Source of the DNA: Vicinamibacteria bacterium
Lineage (GTDB): Bacteria; Acidobacteriota; Vicinamibacteria; Fen-336
Reading direction: 5' to 3'
DNA: 45,632 nt
NCBI GenBank assembly: GCA_035570235.1
Contig: DATMML010000076.1
Span: forward strand, 1-45,632
The stretch's first letter is position 1; the number at the start of each line of letters is the position of its first letter. Positions 26,931-35,533 of the stretch are shown here, in pieces. Both the position numbers and the translations under genes were made by a program. The notes below the pieces were generated by a model that saw only the letters and a list, made by a program, of their open reading frames with translations, did not search any database and had not been told where the DNA came from.

Positions 26931-29210
26931 ATGATGCAACGGCAACGAGTCGAGATGCCCCTCGGCCGCCACACCCTTTCCATCGAGACCGGGCACCTGG
27001 CCAAACAGGCGGACGGAGCGGTTCTGGTGCGCCTTGGTGACACGGTGGTCCTGGCCACGGCCTGTGCCCAGAGGGAGCCGCGGGCGGGGGTGGACTTCCT
27101 GCCCCTGACCGTGGACTACCGCGAGAACACCTACGCGGGGGGCAAGATCCCCGGCGGGTTCTTCAAACGGGAGGGACGACCGAACGAGAAGGAGATCCTC
27201 ACCTCCCGCATGATCGACCGGCCCCTGCGCCCGCTCTTCCCCGAGGGGTACTCCTGCGAGACGCAGGTGATCGGCCTCCTTCTCTCCGCGGACATGGAGA
27301 ACGACTCCGACACCCTGTCCATCATCGGCGCCTCCACCGCCCTCTGCATCTCCGACATCCCCTTTACCACCCCGATCGGGGCGGTGCGGGTGGGCTTCTG
27401 GGACGGAGAATGCGTGGTGAACCCCACCTCCAACGATCTGCGGACGAAGAGCCGGCTGAACCTGCTGGTGGCGGGAACGGAAGACGCCATCGTGATGGTG
27501 GAATCGGGGGCGGCGGAGATCTCCGAGGCCGAGATGGTGCGCGCCCTCAGCGAGGGGCACGCGGTCATCAAGCAGATCGTGGGGCTGCAGAAGCAGCTCC
27601 AGGGCAGCGTGGGCAAGCCGAAGAGGGTGGTGGTCAAGAAGGAAGTGGCTCCCGCCCTGGCCGCGGAGATCGAAGCCGCCCTCACCGCGCCCCTCCTTTC
27701 CGCCATGCGCACGCCGGGCAAGCTCGAGTCCTACGCGCGGATGAAGCAGGTGCGGGACGAGTACCTGGCCGGCATCCCCGAGGACCAGGCGGAGAGGCGG
27801 GCCGCGGTCGGCCCCGCGTACGACGGTCTCCGCGAGAAGCTGCTGCGGGGGGAGGTCCTGGGCCACAGCAAGCGGCTGGACGGACGACGCTTCGACGAGA
27901 TCCGCGCGATCTCCAGCGAGGTGGGGGTGCTCCCCCGCACCCACGGCTCCGCCGTCTTCACGCGGGGCGAGACCCAGGCCCTGGTCACGGTCACCCTCGG
28001 GACCTCCGAGGACATGCAGATCATCGACACCGTGCAGGAGCCCGACCACAAGAAGCGCTTCATGCTCCACTACAACTTCCCCCCCTTCTCGGTGGGGGAG
28101 GTGAAGTTCCTGCGCGGTCCCGGACGACGCGAGATCGGGCACGGAGCGCTAGCGGAGCGGGCCCTGCGGGGGATGCTTCCCGACGAGGAGGGCTTCCCCT
28201 ATACCATCCGCATCGTCTCCGACATCCTCGAGTCCAACGGCTCCTCTTCCATGGCTACCATCTGCGGGGGCACCCTCGCCCTCATGGACGCGGGCGTGCC
28301 CATCAAGAGCCCGGTGGCGGGGGTGGCCATGGGCCTTGTCAAGGAGGGGGAGCGGTGGGCGGTCCTCTCCGACATCGCGGGCGAGGAAGACCACTACGGC
28401 GACATGGACTTCAAGGTGGCGGGCACCCGCGAGGGCATCACCGCCCTCCAGATGGACATCAAGATCGGGGGCGTCACCCCCGAGATCATGACCGCGGCCC
28501 TGGAACAGGCCCGCCGGGGCCGCCTCCACATCCTGGACTGCATGGCGGCGGCCATCGGGCAGCCACGGCCCAGCATCAGCGCCTATGCCCCGCGGATCCT
28601 CACCATCAAGGTCCCGGTGGACAAGATCCGCGACATCATCGGGCCGGGGGGCAAGATGATCCGGTCCATCGTGGAGCGGACCGGCTGCAAGATCGACGTG
28701 GAGGATGACGGCCGGGTGTCCATCGCTTCCGTGGACGAGGCGGCGGCCCGCAAGGCCATCGCCATCATCGAGGAGCTGACCGCCACCGCCGAATTGAACA
28801 AGACGTACCTGGGCAAGGTGGTGCGGGTGGTCGATTTCGGGGCCTTCGTGGAGATCCTGCCCGGCACCGACGGCCTCTTGCACGTCTCGGAGATGGCCCA
28901 CCACCGGGTGCAGGACGTGCGGAGCGAGGTCAAGGAGGGGGACCAGATCCTGGTCAAGGTGGTGAGCATCGACCCCTCGGGCAAGATCCGGCTCTCCCGC
29001 AAGGCCCTGCTCGAAGAAGCCCAGGGGGGGGCCCCGGGTCCGGACGGCGGGGGCTCCCACTCGGGCGGCCCGCCGCGGCACGACGAGCACCGTCCCCGCG
29101 GCGAGAACCGGGGGGGGCAGCGCGGAGAGTACCGGGGCGGGGAGCACCGCGGCGGGGAGCACCGCGGCGGGGCCGACCGGGGGCGCCGGGATCACGGTCG
29201 GCAGCGCTAG
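26931..29210 (+). CDS. pnp: PNPase, polyribonucleotide nucleotidyltransferase
   Basis: PNPase degrades RNA phosphorolytically from the 3' end and can add nucleotides. The 759-residue protein has two RNase PH domains (about 10-140 and 320-470; FFKREGRPNEKEILTSR, later RTHGSAVFTRGETQAL), a KH domain (DIIGPGGKMIRSI, about 566-578) and an S1 domain (LGKVVRVVDFGAFVEILPG, about 626-644). After about residue 697 comes a Gly/Arg/His-rich tail encoded partly by 15-nt tandem repeats. ATG 26931 or 26934 can be the start; GGAGAGAAGCGGAG precedes it. The tail is longer than in E. coli PNPase and may bind RNA or partners. Confidence 0.98.
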   Translation: MMQRQRVEMPLGRHTLSIETGHLAKQADGAVLVRLGDTVVLATACAQREPRAGVDFLPLTVDYRENTYAGGKIPGGFFKREGRPNEKEILTSRMIDRPLRPLFPEGYSCETQVIGLLLSADMENDSDTLSIIGASTALCISDIPFTTPIGAVRVGFWDGECVVNPTSNDLRTKSRLNLLVAGTEDAIVMVESGAAEISEAEMVRALSEGHAVIKQIVGLQKQLQGSVGKPKRVVVKKEVAPALAAEIEAALTAPLLSAMRTPGKLESYARMKQVRDEYLAGIPEDQAERRAAVGPAYDGLREKLLRGEVLGHSKRLDGRRFDEIRAISSEVGVLPRTHGSAVFTRGETQALVTVTLGTSEDMQIIDTVQEPDHKKRFMLHYNFPPFSVGEVKFLRGPGRREIGHGALAERALRGMLPDEEGFPYTIRIVSDILESNGSSSMATICGGTLALMDAGVPIKSPVAGVAMGLVKEGERWAVLSDIAGEEDHYGDMDFKVAGTREGITALQMDIKIGGVTPEIMTAALEQARRGRLHILDCMAAAIGQPRPSISAYAPRILTIKVPVDKIRDIIGPGGKMIRSIVERTGCKIDVEDDGRVSIASVDEAAARKAIAIIEELTATAELNKTYLGKVVRVVDFGAFVEILPGTDGLLHVSEMAHHRVQDVRSEVKEGDQILVKVVSIDPSGKIRLSRKALLEEAQGGAPGPDGGGSHSGGPPRHDEHRPRGENRGGQRGEYRGGEHRGGEHRGGADRGRRDHGRQR
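29136..29172 (+). repeat. 15-nt tandem repeat encoding GGEHR units in the PNPase tail
   Basis: GGCGGGGAGCACCGC occurs twice in perfect tandem (29136-29150, 29151-29165), followed by a partial third copy. It encodes repeated Gly-Gly-Glu-His-Arg. Slipped-strand change in copy number would lengthen or shorten the tail without a frameshift. Confidence 0.8.
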
Positions 29211-29220
29211 AGGAGGGAGC

Positions 29221-29571
29221 ATCCGCGGTCTGCTTTGTCTGGCCGTCGGCGCGGGCGTGCTCACCGCGGGGGCGGAACCCGCGACGAGGGCCGCGGCCGG
29301 CAGTGATCAGGTGGAGCTGGTGGCCTCGCGGGAGGGGTTCCGACCCAAGACCCTGAACGCCCGCAAGGGAGAGACCCTGCGCCTCGTCCTGCGCACCGCG
29401 GACGTGGAGCACTGCTTCGCCCTCGACGCTCTCCGCATCGAGAAGCGTATCCTCCCTGGCCGGACCACCAGCGTCGACCTCACCCCCGACCGGGTGGGCA
29501 GCTTCCCCTTCCACTGCTGCCTGGAACCCGGGAACGAGGCGTTGCGCGGGCGGTTGGTCGTCTCCGAGTAG
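29221..29571 (+). CDS. Exported cupredoxin-like protein with probable ATC start
   Basis: The 116-residue frame gives a signal peptide (RGLLCLAVGAGVLTAGA) and a cupredoxin fold (FRPKTLNARKGETLRLVL, then LPGRTTSVDLTPDRVG). The only ribosome site, AGGAGGG at 29211-29217, places translation at ATC 29221; no ATG, GTG or TTG is at a usable distance, and the next candidate, GTG 29257, would cut the signal peptide. Either ATC is the start or one base is misread. Copper ligands are partial: H64 and C99 (FHCC) are present, but the expected His and Met after the Cys are replaced by LEPGNEALRG. It lies 10 nt after pnp, before an FeS/NrfD enzyme. Confidence 0.7.
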   Translation: MRGLLCLAVGAGVLTAGAEPATRAAAGSDQVELVASREGFRPKTLNARKGETLRLVLRTADVEHCFALDALRIEKRILPGRTTSVDLTPDRVGSFPFHCCLEPGNEALRGRLVVSE

Positions 29572-29615
29572 AAGCTCCACCGCGCGTCCCGCGGATCGGC
29601 TAGAATCCGCGATGT

Positions 29616-31067
29616 TTGAACTACGCCTTTCTCATCGATAACCGCCGCTGCATCGGCTGCCACGCCTGCTCCGTGGCCTGCAAGGCCGAGCACGAGGTCC
29701 CCCTGGGCGTGGCCCGCACCTGGGTCAAGTACGTCGAGAAGGGGGTGTTCCCGGAGACCCGGCGGACCTTCACCGTCACCCGCTGCAACCACTGCGAGGA
29801 CGCGCCCTGCGTCGAGATCTGCCCGACGACCGCGCTCTTCACGCGGCGGGACGGAATTGTGGACTTCGACCCCCGCCGCTGCATCGGCTGCAAGGCCTGC
29901 ATGCAGGGCTGTCCCTACGACGCGCTCTACATCGACCCCCGCACGGAGACCGCGGCCAAGTGCAACTTCTGCGCGCATAAGGTGGAGGTCGGCCTCGAGC
30001 CCCCCTGCGTCGTGGTCTGCCCCACCCAAGCCATCGTGGCTGGAGACCTCGACGCCCCCGATTCCACGATCGTGCGCCTGGTCGGCCGCGTTCCCACCCA
30101 GGTCCGCAAGCCCGAGAAAGGCACGCGGCCCAAGGTCTACTACATCGACGCCGATGCCTCGGCTCTGGTACCGGCCGCGGCCCCGCCCCTCTCCGATTAC
30201 ATGTGGTCGCAGGCCCCCCCCGCCCTCGCCCTGCCCCCCATGCCTCTGACCGAGGAGGCGGGCGCGCCTCGCAGGACCTACGGCGTGAAGGAGCAGCACC
30301 GGAACTCCTGGGGGGCGAAGGTCTCCGCGTACCTCTGGACGAAGTCGCTGGCCGCGGGCGCCTTTCTGGTTCCGGCCCTGCTCTCCTGGCTCGATCCTGC
30401 GGGGTTCCCCCTGCGCTCGCGGGCGGCCCTTCTCGCCCTCCTCTTCCTGGCCGTGACGGGCCTCCTGCTGATCTCCGACCTGCGCCAGCCGAAGCGCTTC
30501 CTCTGGACGCTGACCCGGCCGCAATGGCGTTCCTGGCTGACCCGGGGCTCCTACATCATCACCGCGTATGGAGGCCTGCTCGGCCTTCAGGTCCTCCTCG
30601 GCCTCGGCGTCCTCCGCCTGCCCCTGCCCGGGGCCCTGGTCGCGCTGACCGTCCTCCTGGCCGCAGCCACCGCCGTCTACACCGCCTTCCTCTTCGGCCA
30701 GTCGAAGGGGCGGGACCTCTGGCAGTCGGCCCTCCTCGCCCCCCACCTGATCGTGCAGGCCCTGGTGGCGGGCGCGGCCGTCTTCGCCCCCGCCTGGCTC
30801 ATCGGGTTGTTGCCAGTGAGCGGCCTCCTGGTGGCGGGAGAGGTGTGGGGACACCACTCCACGGAGGACGCCCGGCGGGCGGCCCGCCTCATCCAAGAGG
30901 ACCCCCGCTTCACCACCGTTGTCCTGGCCGGGGGCCATCTCCTGCCGCTCGCCCTCCTCTGGGCCTCCATAGCTAACCCCTTCCTGGTGGGGGGCCTCGC
31001 CCTCCTCGGCCTCCTCACCTGGGAACACCTCTACGTCCAGGCCCCCCAGCGGATACCCAACGCGTGA
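29616..31067 (+). CDS. Four-cluster ferredoxin fused to an NrfD/PsrC-type membrane subunit
   Basis: One 483-residue protein combines two subunits usually made separately. Residues 1-180 form a DmsB/PsrB-like ferredoxin with sixteen cysteines in four groups (C12/15/18/22, C57/60/65/69, C89/92/95/99, C116/119/131/135), enough for four [4Fe-4S] clusters. Residues 230-483 have about eight membrane segments and match NrfD/PsrC (WGAKVSAYLWTKSLAAGAF). It would carry electrons between quinone and the molybdopterin subunit encoded directly after it with a 4-nt overlap. The start is TTG 29616 without a clear ribosome site; a TAGAAT -10-like hexamer at 29601 hints at a very short leader. Confidence 0.88.
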   Translation: MNYAFLIDNRRCIGCHACSVACKAEHEVPLGVARTWVKYVEKGVFPETRRTFTVTRCNHCEDAPCVEICPTTALFTRRDGIVDFDPRRCIGCKACMQGCPYDALYIDPRTETAAKCNFCAHKVEVGLEPPCVVVCPTQAIVAGDLDAPDSTIVRLVGRVPTQVRKPEKGTRPKVYYIDADASALVPAAAPPLSDYMWSQAPPALALPPMPLTEEAGAPRRTYGVKEQHRNSWGAKVSAYLWTKSLAAGAFLVPALLSWLDPAGFPLRSRAALLALLFLAVTGLLLISDLRQPKRFLWTLTRPQWRSWLTRGSYIITAYGGLLGLQVLLGLGVLRLPLPGALVALTVLLAAATAVYTAFLFGQSKGRDLWQSALLAPHLIVQALVAGAAVFAPAWLIGLLPVSGLLVAGEVWGHHSTEDARRAARLIQEDPRFTTVVLAGGHLLPLALLWASIANPFLVGGLALLGLLTWEHLYVQAPQRIPNA

Positions 31068-33835
31068 CCATCGAGCGCCTTTCCCCCGGCTCCGGCCTGC
31101 AGGCCTACCCCCCGCCCGAGAAATGGGACGACTGGCGGGAGTACGACCCTAGGCAATGGCCGCGCCGCGTCGAGAGGCGCTACCAGCTGGTGCCGACTAT
31201 CTGCTTCAACTGCGAGGCCGCGTGCGGTCTTCTGGCTTACGTGGACCAGGAAACGATGACGGTCCGCAAGTTCGAGGGCAACCCGCTGCACCCGGCGTCC
31301 CGGGGCCGCAACTGTGCCAAAGGCCCCGCCACCATCAACCAGATCCAGGACCCGGAGCGGATCCTCTACCCGCTGCGCAGGACGGGGAAGCGGGGGGAGG
31401 GGAAGTGGGCCCGGGTCACCTGGGAGGAGGCCCTGGACGAGATCGGGGGTCGGATCCAGAAGGCGTTCCGGGAGGGGCGACGGAACGAGGTGATGTACCA
31501 CGTGGGTCGGGCCGGCTACGAGCGAACCATGGACCGCATCCTGCGGGCCTGGGGGATCGACGGCCACAACTCGCACACCAACGTGTGCTCCGCCTCCGCC
31601 CGCTTGGGCTACGCCCTTTGGTCCGGCTACGACCGGCCCAGCCCCGACCACGCAAACGCGCGGGTGATCCTGCTCCTCTCCTCGCACCTCGAGTCCGGCC
31701 ACTACTTCAACCCCCACGCCCAGCGCATCATCGAGGGCAAGCTCAAGGGCGCCCGCCTCGTGGTCATGGACCCACGCCTTTCCAACACCGCCTCCATGGC
31801 CGACCATTGGCTGCCCACCCACCCCGGAAGCGAAGCGGCCGTGCTCCTGGCCATGGCCCGACTGATCCTGGAGGAGGGCGCGGCCGACCTCGCCTACCTG
31901 GAGCGCTGGACGAACTGGCGGGAGTACATGGCCGATCGGCTTCCCGGGGAGGAGCCGAGCTTCTCCTCTTTCCTGGCCGCCCTGAAGCACCTCTACCGGG
32001 AGTACACCCCCGAATTTGCGGAAGGAGAGAGCGGCGTCCCCCGCGAGAAGATCGTGGCCGTGGCGCGCCTCATCGGGGGGGCGAAGGGGGGTCTGGCCTC
32101 CCACGTCTGGCGTGGCTCCGCCAGCGGCAACCTCGGGGGCTGGCAGGTCGCGCGCGCCCTGCAGCTCTTGACCGTGCTCACGGGCAGCGTGGGCACCCCC
32201 GGCGGCACCTCCCCCCACGGATGGAACAAGTACAAGCCGGTCTTCTGGGAGGAGCCGCCGCCGGCGAAGGAGTGGAACGAGCTTCTCTTCCCGCGCGAGT
32301 GGCCGCTCAGCCACTACGAGATGTCGTTCCTGCTCCCGCATTTCCTGAAGGAGGGCCGGGGCCGGCTGGACGTCTACTTCACCCGCGTCTACAACCCGGT
32401 GTGGACCAACCCCGACGGCATGGCCTGGATGGAGGTCCTCCAGGACGAATCGCTCGTGGGCCTCCACGTTGCCCTGACCCCGATCTGGAACGAGACCGCG
32501 GGCTTCGCGGACTTCGTGCTCCCCATGGGCCACGCCGGGGAGCGCCACGACATCCAGAGCCAGGAGACGCAGTCGGGCCGCTGGGTGAGCTTTCGGCAAC
32601 CGGTGCTGCGGGCGGCGCGCGAACGGCGGGGGGAGGTGTTCCGGGCCACCCACGAAGCGAACCCGGGCGAGGTCTGGGAGGAGGACGAGTTCTGGATCGA
32701 CCTCTCCTGGCGGATCGACCCCGACGGGTCCATGGGCATCCGCCACTTCTTCGAGTCGCCCTACCGGGGGGGGGAGAAGCTCACCGTCCACGAGTACTAC
32801 CGCTGGATCTTCGAGAACGCCGTGCCGGGACTGCCGGAGAGGGCGGCTAAGGAAGGGCTCGCCCCCCTCGACTACATGCGGCGCTACGGCGCCTTCCTCA
32901 TTGAAGAGAACGTTCACGGCCTGGAAGAGAAGCCCCTCACCGTGCCCGCGGGCACGGGGCCCCTCCGTAAGGATGGGAAGGCGCTGGGGGTGGAGGTGGG
33001 GGGGAAGCGCCTCGCGGGGTTCCCGACCCCGTCCGGCAAGCTGGAAATCTATTCCCGCACCCTCGTGGAGTGGGGCTGGCCCGAAGAAGCGCTCCCCGGC
33101 TACATCCGCAGCCACGTCCACCGCCAGGCCCTGGACCCCGAAAAGGGGGAGATGGTCCTGCTTCCCACCTTCCGCCTCCCCACCCTCATCCACACCCGCA
33201 GCGGGAACGCCAAATACCTGAACGAGATCTCCCATCGGAATCCCCTCTGGGTGCACACCCGCGACGCGAAGAGGCTCGCCCTGGAGACGGGAGACCTGGT
33301 GCGCGTCACCACCGAGATCGGTCATTTCGTCAACCACGTCTGGGTCACGGAAGGCATCGCGCCCGGGGTGGTGGCCTGCTCGCACCACTTGGGTCGCTGG
33401 CGGCTCCACGAGGGGGAGGGGAGCCGCTGGTCGGCCGCCCGGGTGGCTCTGGAGCGGCGGGGCACGACCGTGCTCATGCGGCAGATCGAGGGCGTGGGCC
33501 CCTTCCCGAGCCCGGATCCCGACTCCAGCCGCATCTGGTGGAGCGACGGGGGCGTTCACCAGAACCTCGCCTTCCCCGTCCACCCCGACCCCGTTTCCGG
33601 GATGCACTGCTGGCACCAGAAAGTCGTGGTCTCGCGGGCCCGCGCGGAGGATCGCTACGGGGACGTGCTCGTGGACACCGCGCGCTCGGGGGCGGTCTAC
33701 CGCGAGTGGCTGGCCAAGGCCCGTCCGGGGCCGGGCCCGGGCGGGCTGCGGCGGCCCCTATGGCTGGACCGGCCCCTCCGCCCGGCGGAGGAGATGTTCG
33801 TCATCCCCGCAGAGTCCCCCCCTAAAAACGAGTGA
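31064..33835 (+). CDS. Cytoplasmic molybdopterin oxidoreductase, catalytic subunit
   Basis: This 923-residue member of the DMSO reductase superfamily has an N-terminal [4Fe-4S] site (C47, C50, C54 and C84), a likely molybdenum-ligand Cys C175 in HTNVCSASA, and the usual bis-MGD domains, ending with the C-terminal molybdopterin-binding domain (NPLWVHTRDAKRLALETGDLVRV). No Tat signal is present, so the enzyme should be cytoplasmic, like SoeA sulfite dehydrogenases and unlike most polysulfide or tetrathionate reductases. Substrate cannot be decided. GTG 31064 overlaps the stop of the FeS/NrfD fusion (GTGA), so the two genes are coupled and form one complex. Confidence 0.9.
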   Translation: MTIERLSPGSGLQAYPPPEKWDDWREYDPRQWPRRVERRYQLVPTICFNCEAACGLLAYVDQETMTVRKFEGNPLHPASRGRNCAKGPATINQIQDPERILYPLRRTGKRGEGKWARVTWEEALDEIGGRIQKAFREGRRNEVMYHVGRAGYERTMDRILRAWGIDGHNSHTNVCSASARLGYALWSGYDRPSPDHANARVILLLSSHLESGHYFNPHAQRIIEGKLKGARLVVMDPRLSNTASMADHWLPTHPGSEAAVLLAMARLILEEGAADLAYLERWTNWREYMADRLPGEEPSFSSFLAALKHLYREYTPEFAEGESGVPREKIVAVARLIGGAKGGLASHVWRGSASGNLGGWQVARALQLLTVLTGSVGTPGGTSPHGWNKYKPVFWEEPPPAKEWNELLFPREWPLSHYEMSFLLPHFLKEGRGRLDVYFTRVYNPVWTNPDGMAWMEVLQDESLVGLHVALTPIWNETAGFADFVLPMGHAGERHDIQSQETQSGRWVSFRQPVLRAARERRGEVFRATHEANPGEVWEEDEFWIDLSWRIDPDGSMGIRHFFESPYRGGEKLTVHEYYRWIFENAVPGLPERAAKEGLAPLDYMRRYGAFLIEENVHGLEEKPLTVPAGTGPLRKDGKALGVEVGGKRLAGFPTPSGKLEIYSRTLVEWGWPEEALPGYIRSHVHRQALDPEKGEMVLLPTFRLPTLIHTRSGNAKYLNEISHRNPLWVHTRDAKRLALETGDLVRVTTEIGHFVNHVWVTEGIAPGVVACSHHLGRWRLHEGEGSRWSAARVALERRGTTVLMRQIEGVGPFPSPDPDSSRIWWSDGGVHQNLAFPVHPDPVSGMHCWHQKVVVSRARAEDRYGDVLVDTARSGAVYREWLAKARPGPGPGGLRRPLWLDRPLRPAEEMFVIPAESPPKNE

Positions 33836-33856
33836 CGGGCCCCCGGGTCGCGGGGG

Positions 33857-35533
33857 CTAGCCCGCGGAGGGCACGGGTAGGGTGATGCGGAAGGTCGTGC
33901 CCACATCGGGGGCGGTCGTGAAGTCGATGCGCCCCTTGTGGCGCTCGACGACCATGAGGACGTTGGAGAGGCCCAGACCCGTCCCCTTCCCCTCGGGCTT
34001 GGTGGTGACGAAGGGCTCGAACACGGTCTGGCGGATCGACTCCGGGATGCCCGGGCCCTCGTCCGAGATCGCGATCTCGACCCCGTCACCCTGCCGGGCC
34101 GACCGGACGGTGAGGCGGCCGCCCGTCCCCGCCATGGCGTGGAGGGCGTTGACGGTGAGGTTGATGAGGGCCATCTCGAGCTGGCTGGAAACCCCCATGA
34201 CGGGGGGCAAGGAGGGGGCGAGGTCCTTCTCCAGCTGGACCCCGCTCTTGACGATCTGGTAGCGGCACATCTCCAGGCTGCGCTCGATTAGCTCGTTGGG
34301 GGAGAGGGGGGTCATCTCCTCCTGGGACGGCCGGCTGAAGGCGAGCAGGCTGTGGGCCAGGGTCTTGAGCCGGTCCGCTCCCCGTGCCACCGACGCGAGC
34401 ATCTCGCTCTGGGGGGCGCTCAGGTTCTGGGCCTCCAGGAGCTCCACGTTGCCCATGATGTAGGTCAGAGGCGTGTTCAGCTCGTGGGCAATGCCCGCCG
34501 CCATTTGGCCGATGGTAGCCAGCTTCTCGGACTGCAGAAGCTGCTTCTGGGCCTCCTTCAGCTCCTCGATCGTGTGCTGCTCGCGCTCGAAGAGCTGGGC
34601 GTTCTCGATGGCGAGGGCGGCGTGACGGGCCAGGGCCTCCGCGGCTTTGAGACCGTCCGGGCTGAAGGGGACGGATGTCTCCTGGTTGTCGACGTAGAGG
34701 GCCCCCAGGGCCCGGGGATAGCCGCCGTTGCTGTCCGCCTCCGTCCGCGGGGAGCGCAAAGGGATGCAGACGATCGTGCGCAGGTCCATGGCGATCACGC
34801 TGGGGGCCGACCCCAGGTTGGGGTCGGCAAGCGCGTTTCCGGTGGCCACGATCTCGCCCGTGGCCAGGGCCTTCTTAACCACCGAGTTCGAGATGCCCCT
34901 GACCTCCGTGAGGGGGGCCTCGTCACCCTTGCCGCGCGCCACCCGCAGGCGAAGGCCGGCCACGGGTGGATAGCGCTCGGCGTCGGCGGAGTTGTCGGCC
35001 AGGAGCAGGAAGCCCCGCTCCGCGCGCGTGATGCGCATGACCGCGTCCAAGACCTGCTCCAGCACCTGGCTCAGGACGAGGGTGGAGTTGAGGGTCTGGA
35101 CCAGGGAAAGCAAGAGCTGCTGCTGCTCGATCCAGGGGAATTCCGCGATCTGGGCGGTGGAGTGATCGGAGCCCAGGGAGGAGAACTTCAAGGTCAGGTT
35201 GCCGAGCTGCACCTGCGCTCCCGGCGTCAGCTCCGTCTTCTGCACCTTGGCCGCGTTCACGTAGACGCCGTGCAGGCTCCCCTGGTCCTCGACGAAGAAC
35301 CGCTCTTTCTCGTACAGAATTCGCGCATGCACCTTGGAGATCGACGGCTCGTTCAGGCAGAGGTCATTTTGCCGGGCCCGCCCCAGGGTGTAGGAGCGAC
35401 TGCGCAGGAAGTGGATCTTCTCGGCCACGTTGCCCCGAATCACCTCCAGAAGGGCCACGGCCAGGCTGCTGCCGCAATGCAGGCAGCGGACGGCGTCGGG
35501 GTGGTTCTCCTTCGAGCACTTCGGGCACCGCAT
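33857..35533 (-). CDS. Orphan histidine kinase with zinc ribbon, FHA and GAF domains
   Basis: The 558-residue cytoplasmic protein has a zinc ribbon (CPKC, then CLHC; residues 3-20), an FHA phosphothreonine-binding domain (about 47-115; GRARQNDLCL, ISKVHARI), a GAF domain (about 140-312), and a histidine kinase core: H350 in GIAHELNTP, N458/N462 in INLTVNALHAM, D491 in DEGPGIP, and GKGTGLGLSN. No membrane segment or response regulator gene is near. ATG 35533 is used because the zinc ribbon starts there and AGGGA lies 5 nt upstream. The FHA domain suggests regulation by Ser/Thr phosphorylation. It diverges from the next membrane protein. Confidence 0.92.
   Translation of the reverse strand: MRCPKCSKENHPDAVRCLHCGSSLAVALLEVIRGNVAEKIHFLRSRSYTLGRARQNDLCLNEPSISKVHARILYEKERFFVEDQGSLHGVYVNAAKVQKTELTPGAQVQLGNLTLKFSSLGSDHSTAQIAEFPWIEQQQLLLSLVQTLNSTLVLSQVLEQVLDAVMRITRAERGFLLLADNSADAERYPPVAGLRLRVARGKGDEAPLTEVRGISNSVVKKALATGEIVATGNALADPNLGSAPSVIAMDLRTIVCIPLRSPRTEADSNGGYPRALGALYVDNQETSVPFSPDGLKAAEALARHAALAIENAQLFEREQHTIEELKEAQKQLLQSEKLATIGQMAAGIAHELNTPLTYIMGNVELLEAQNLSAPQSEMLASVARGADRLKTLAHSLLAFSRPSQEEMTPLSPNELIERSLEMCRYQIVKSGVQLEKDLAPSLPPVMGVSSQLEMALINLTVNALHAMAGTGGRLTVRSARQGDGVEIAISDEGPGIPESIRQTVFEPFVTTKPEGKGTGLGLSNVLMVVERHKGRIDFTTAPDVGTTFRITLPVPSAG

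Noticed and set aside
31031-33616. 861-codon open frame antisense to the molybdopterin gene
   Set aside because: A shadow of a strongly conserved gene; low-complexity composition.
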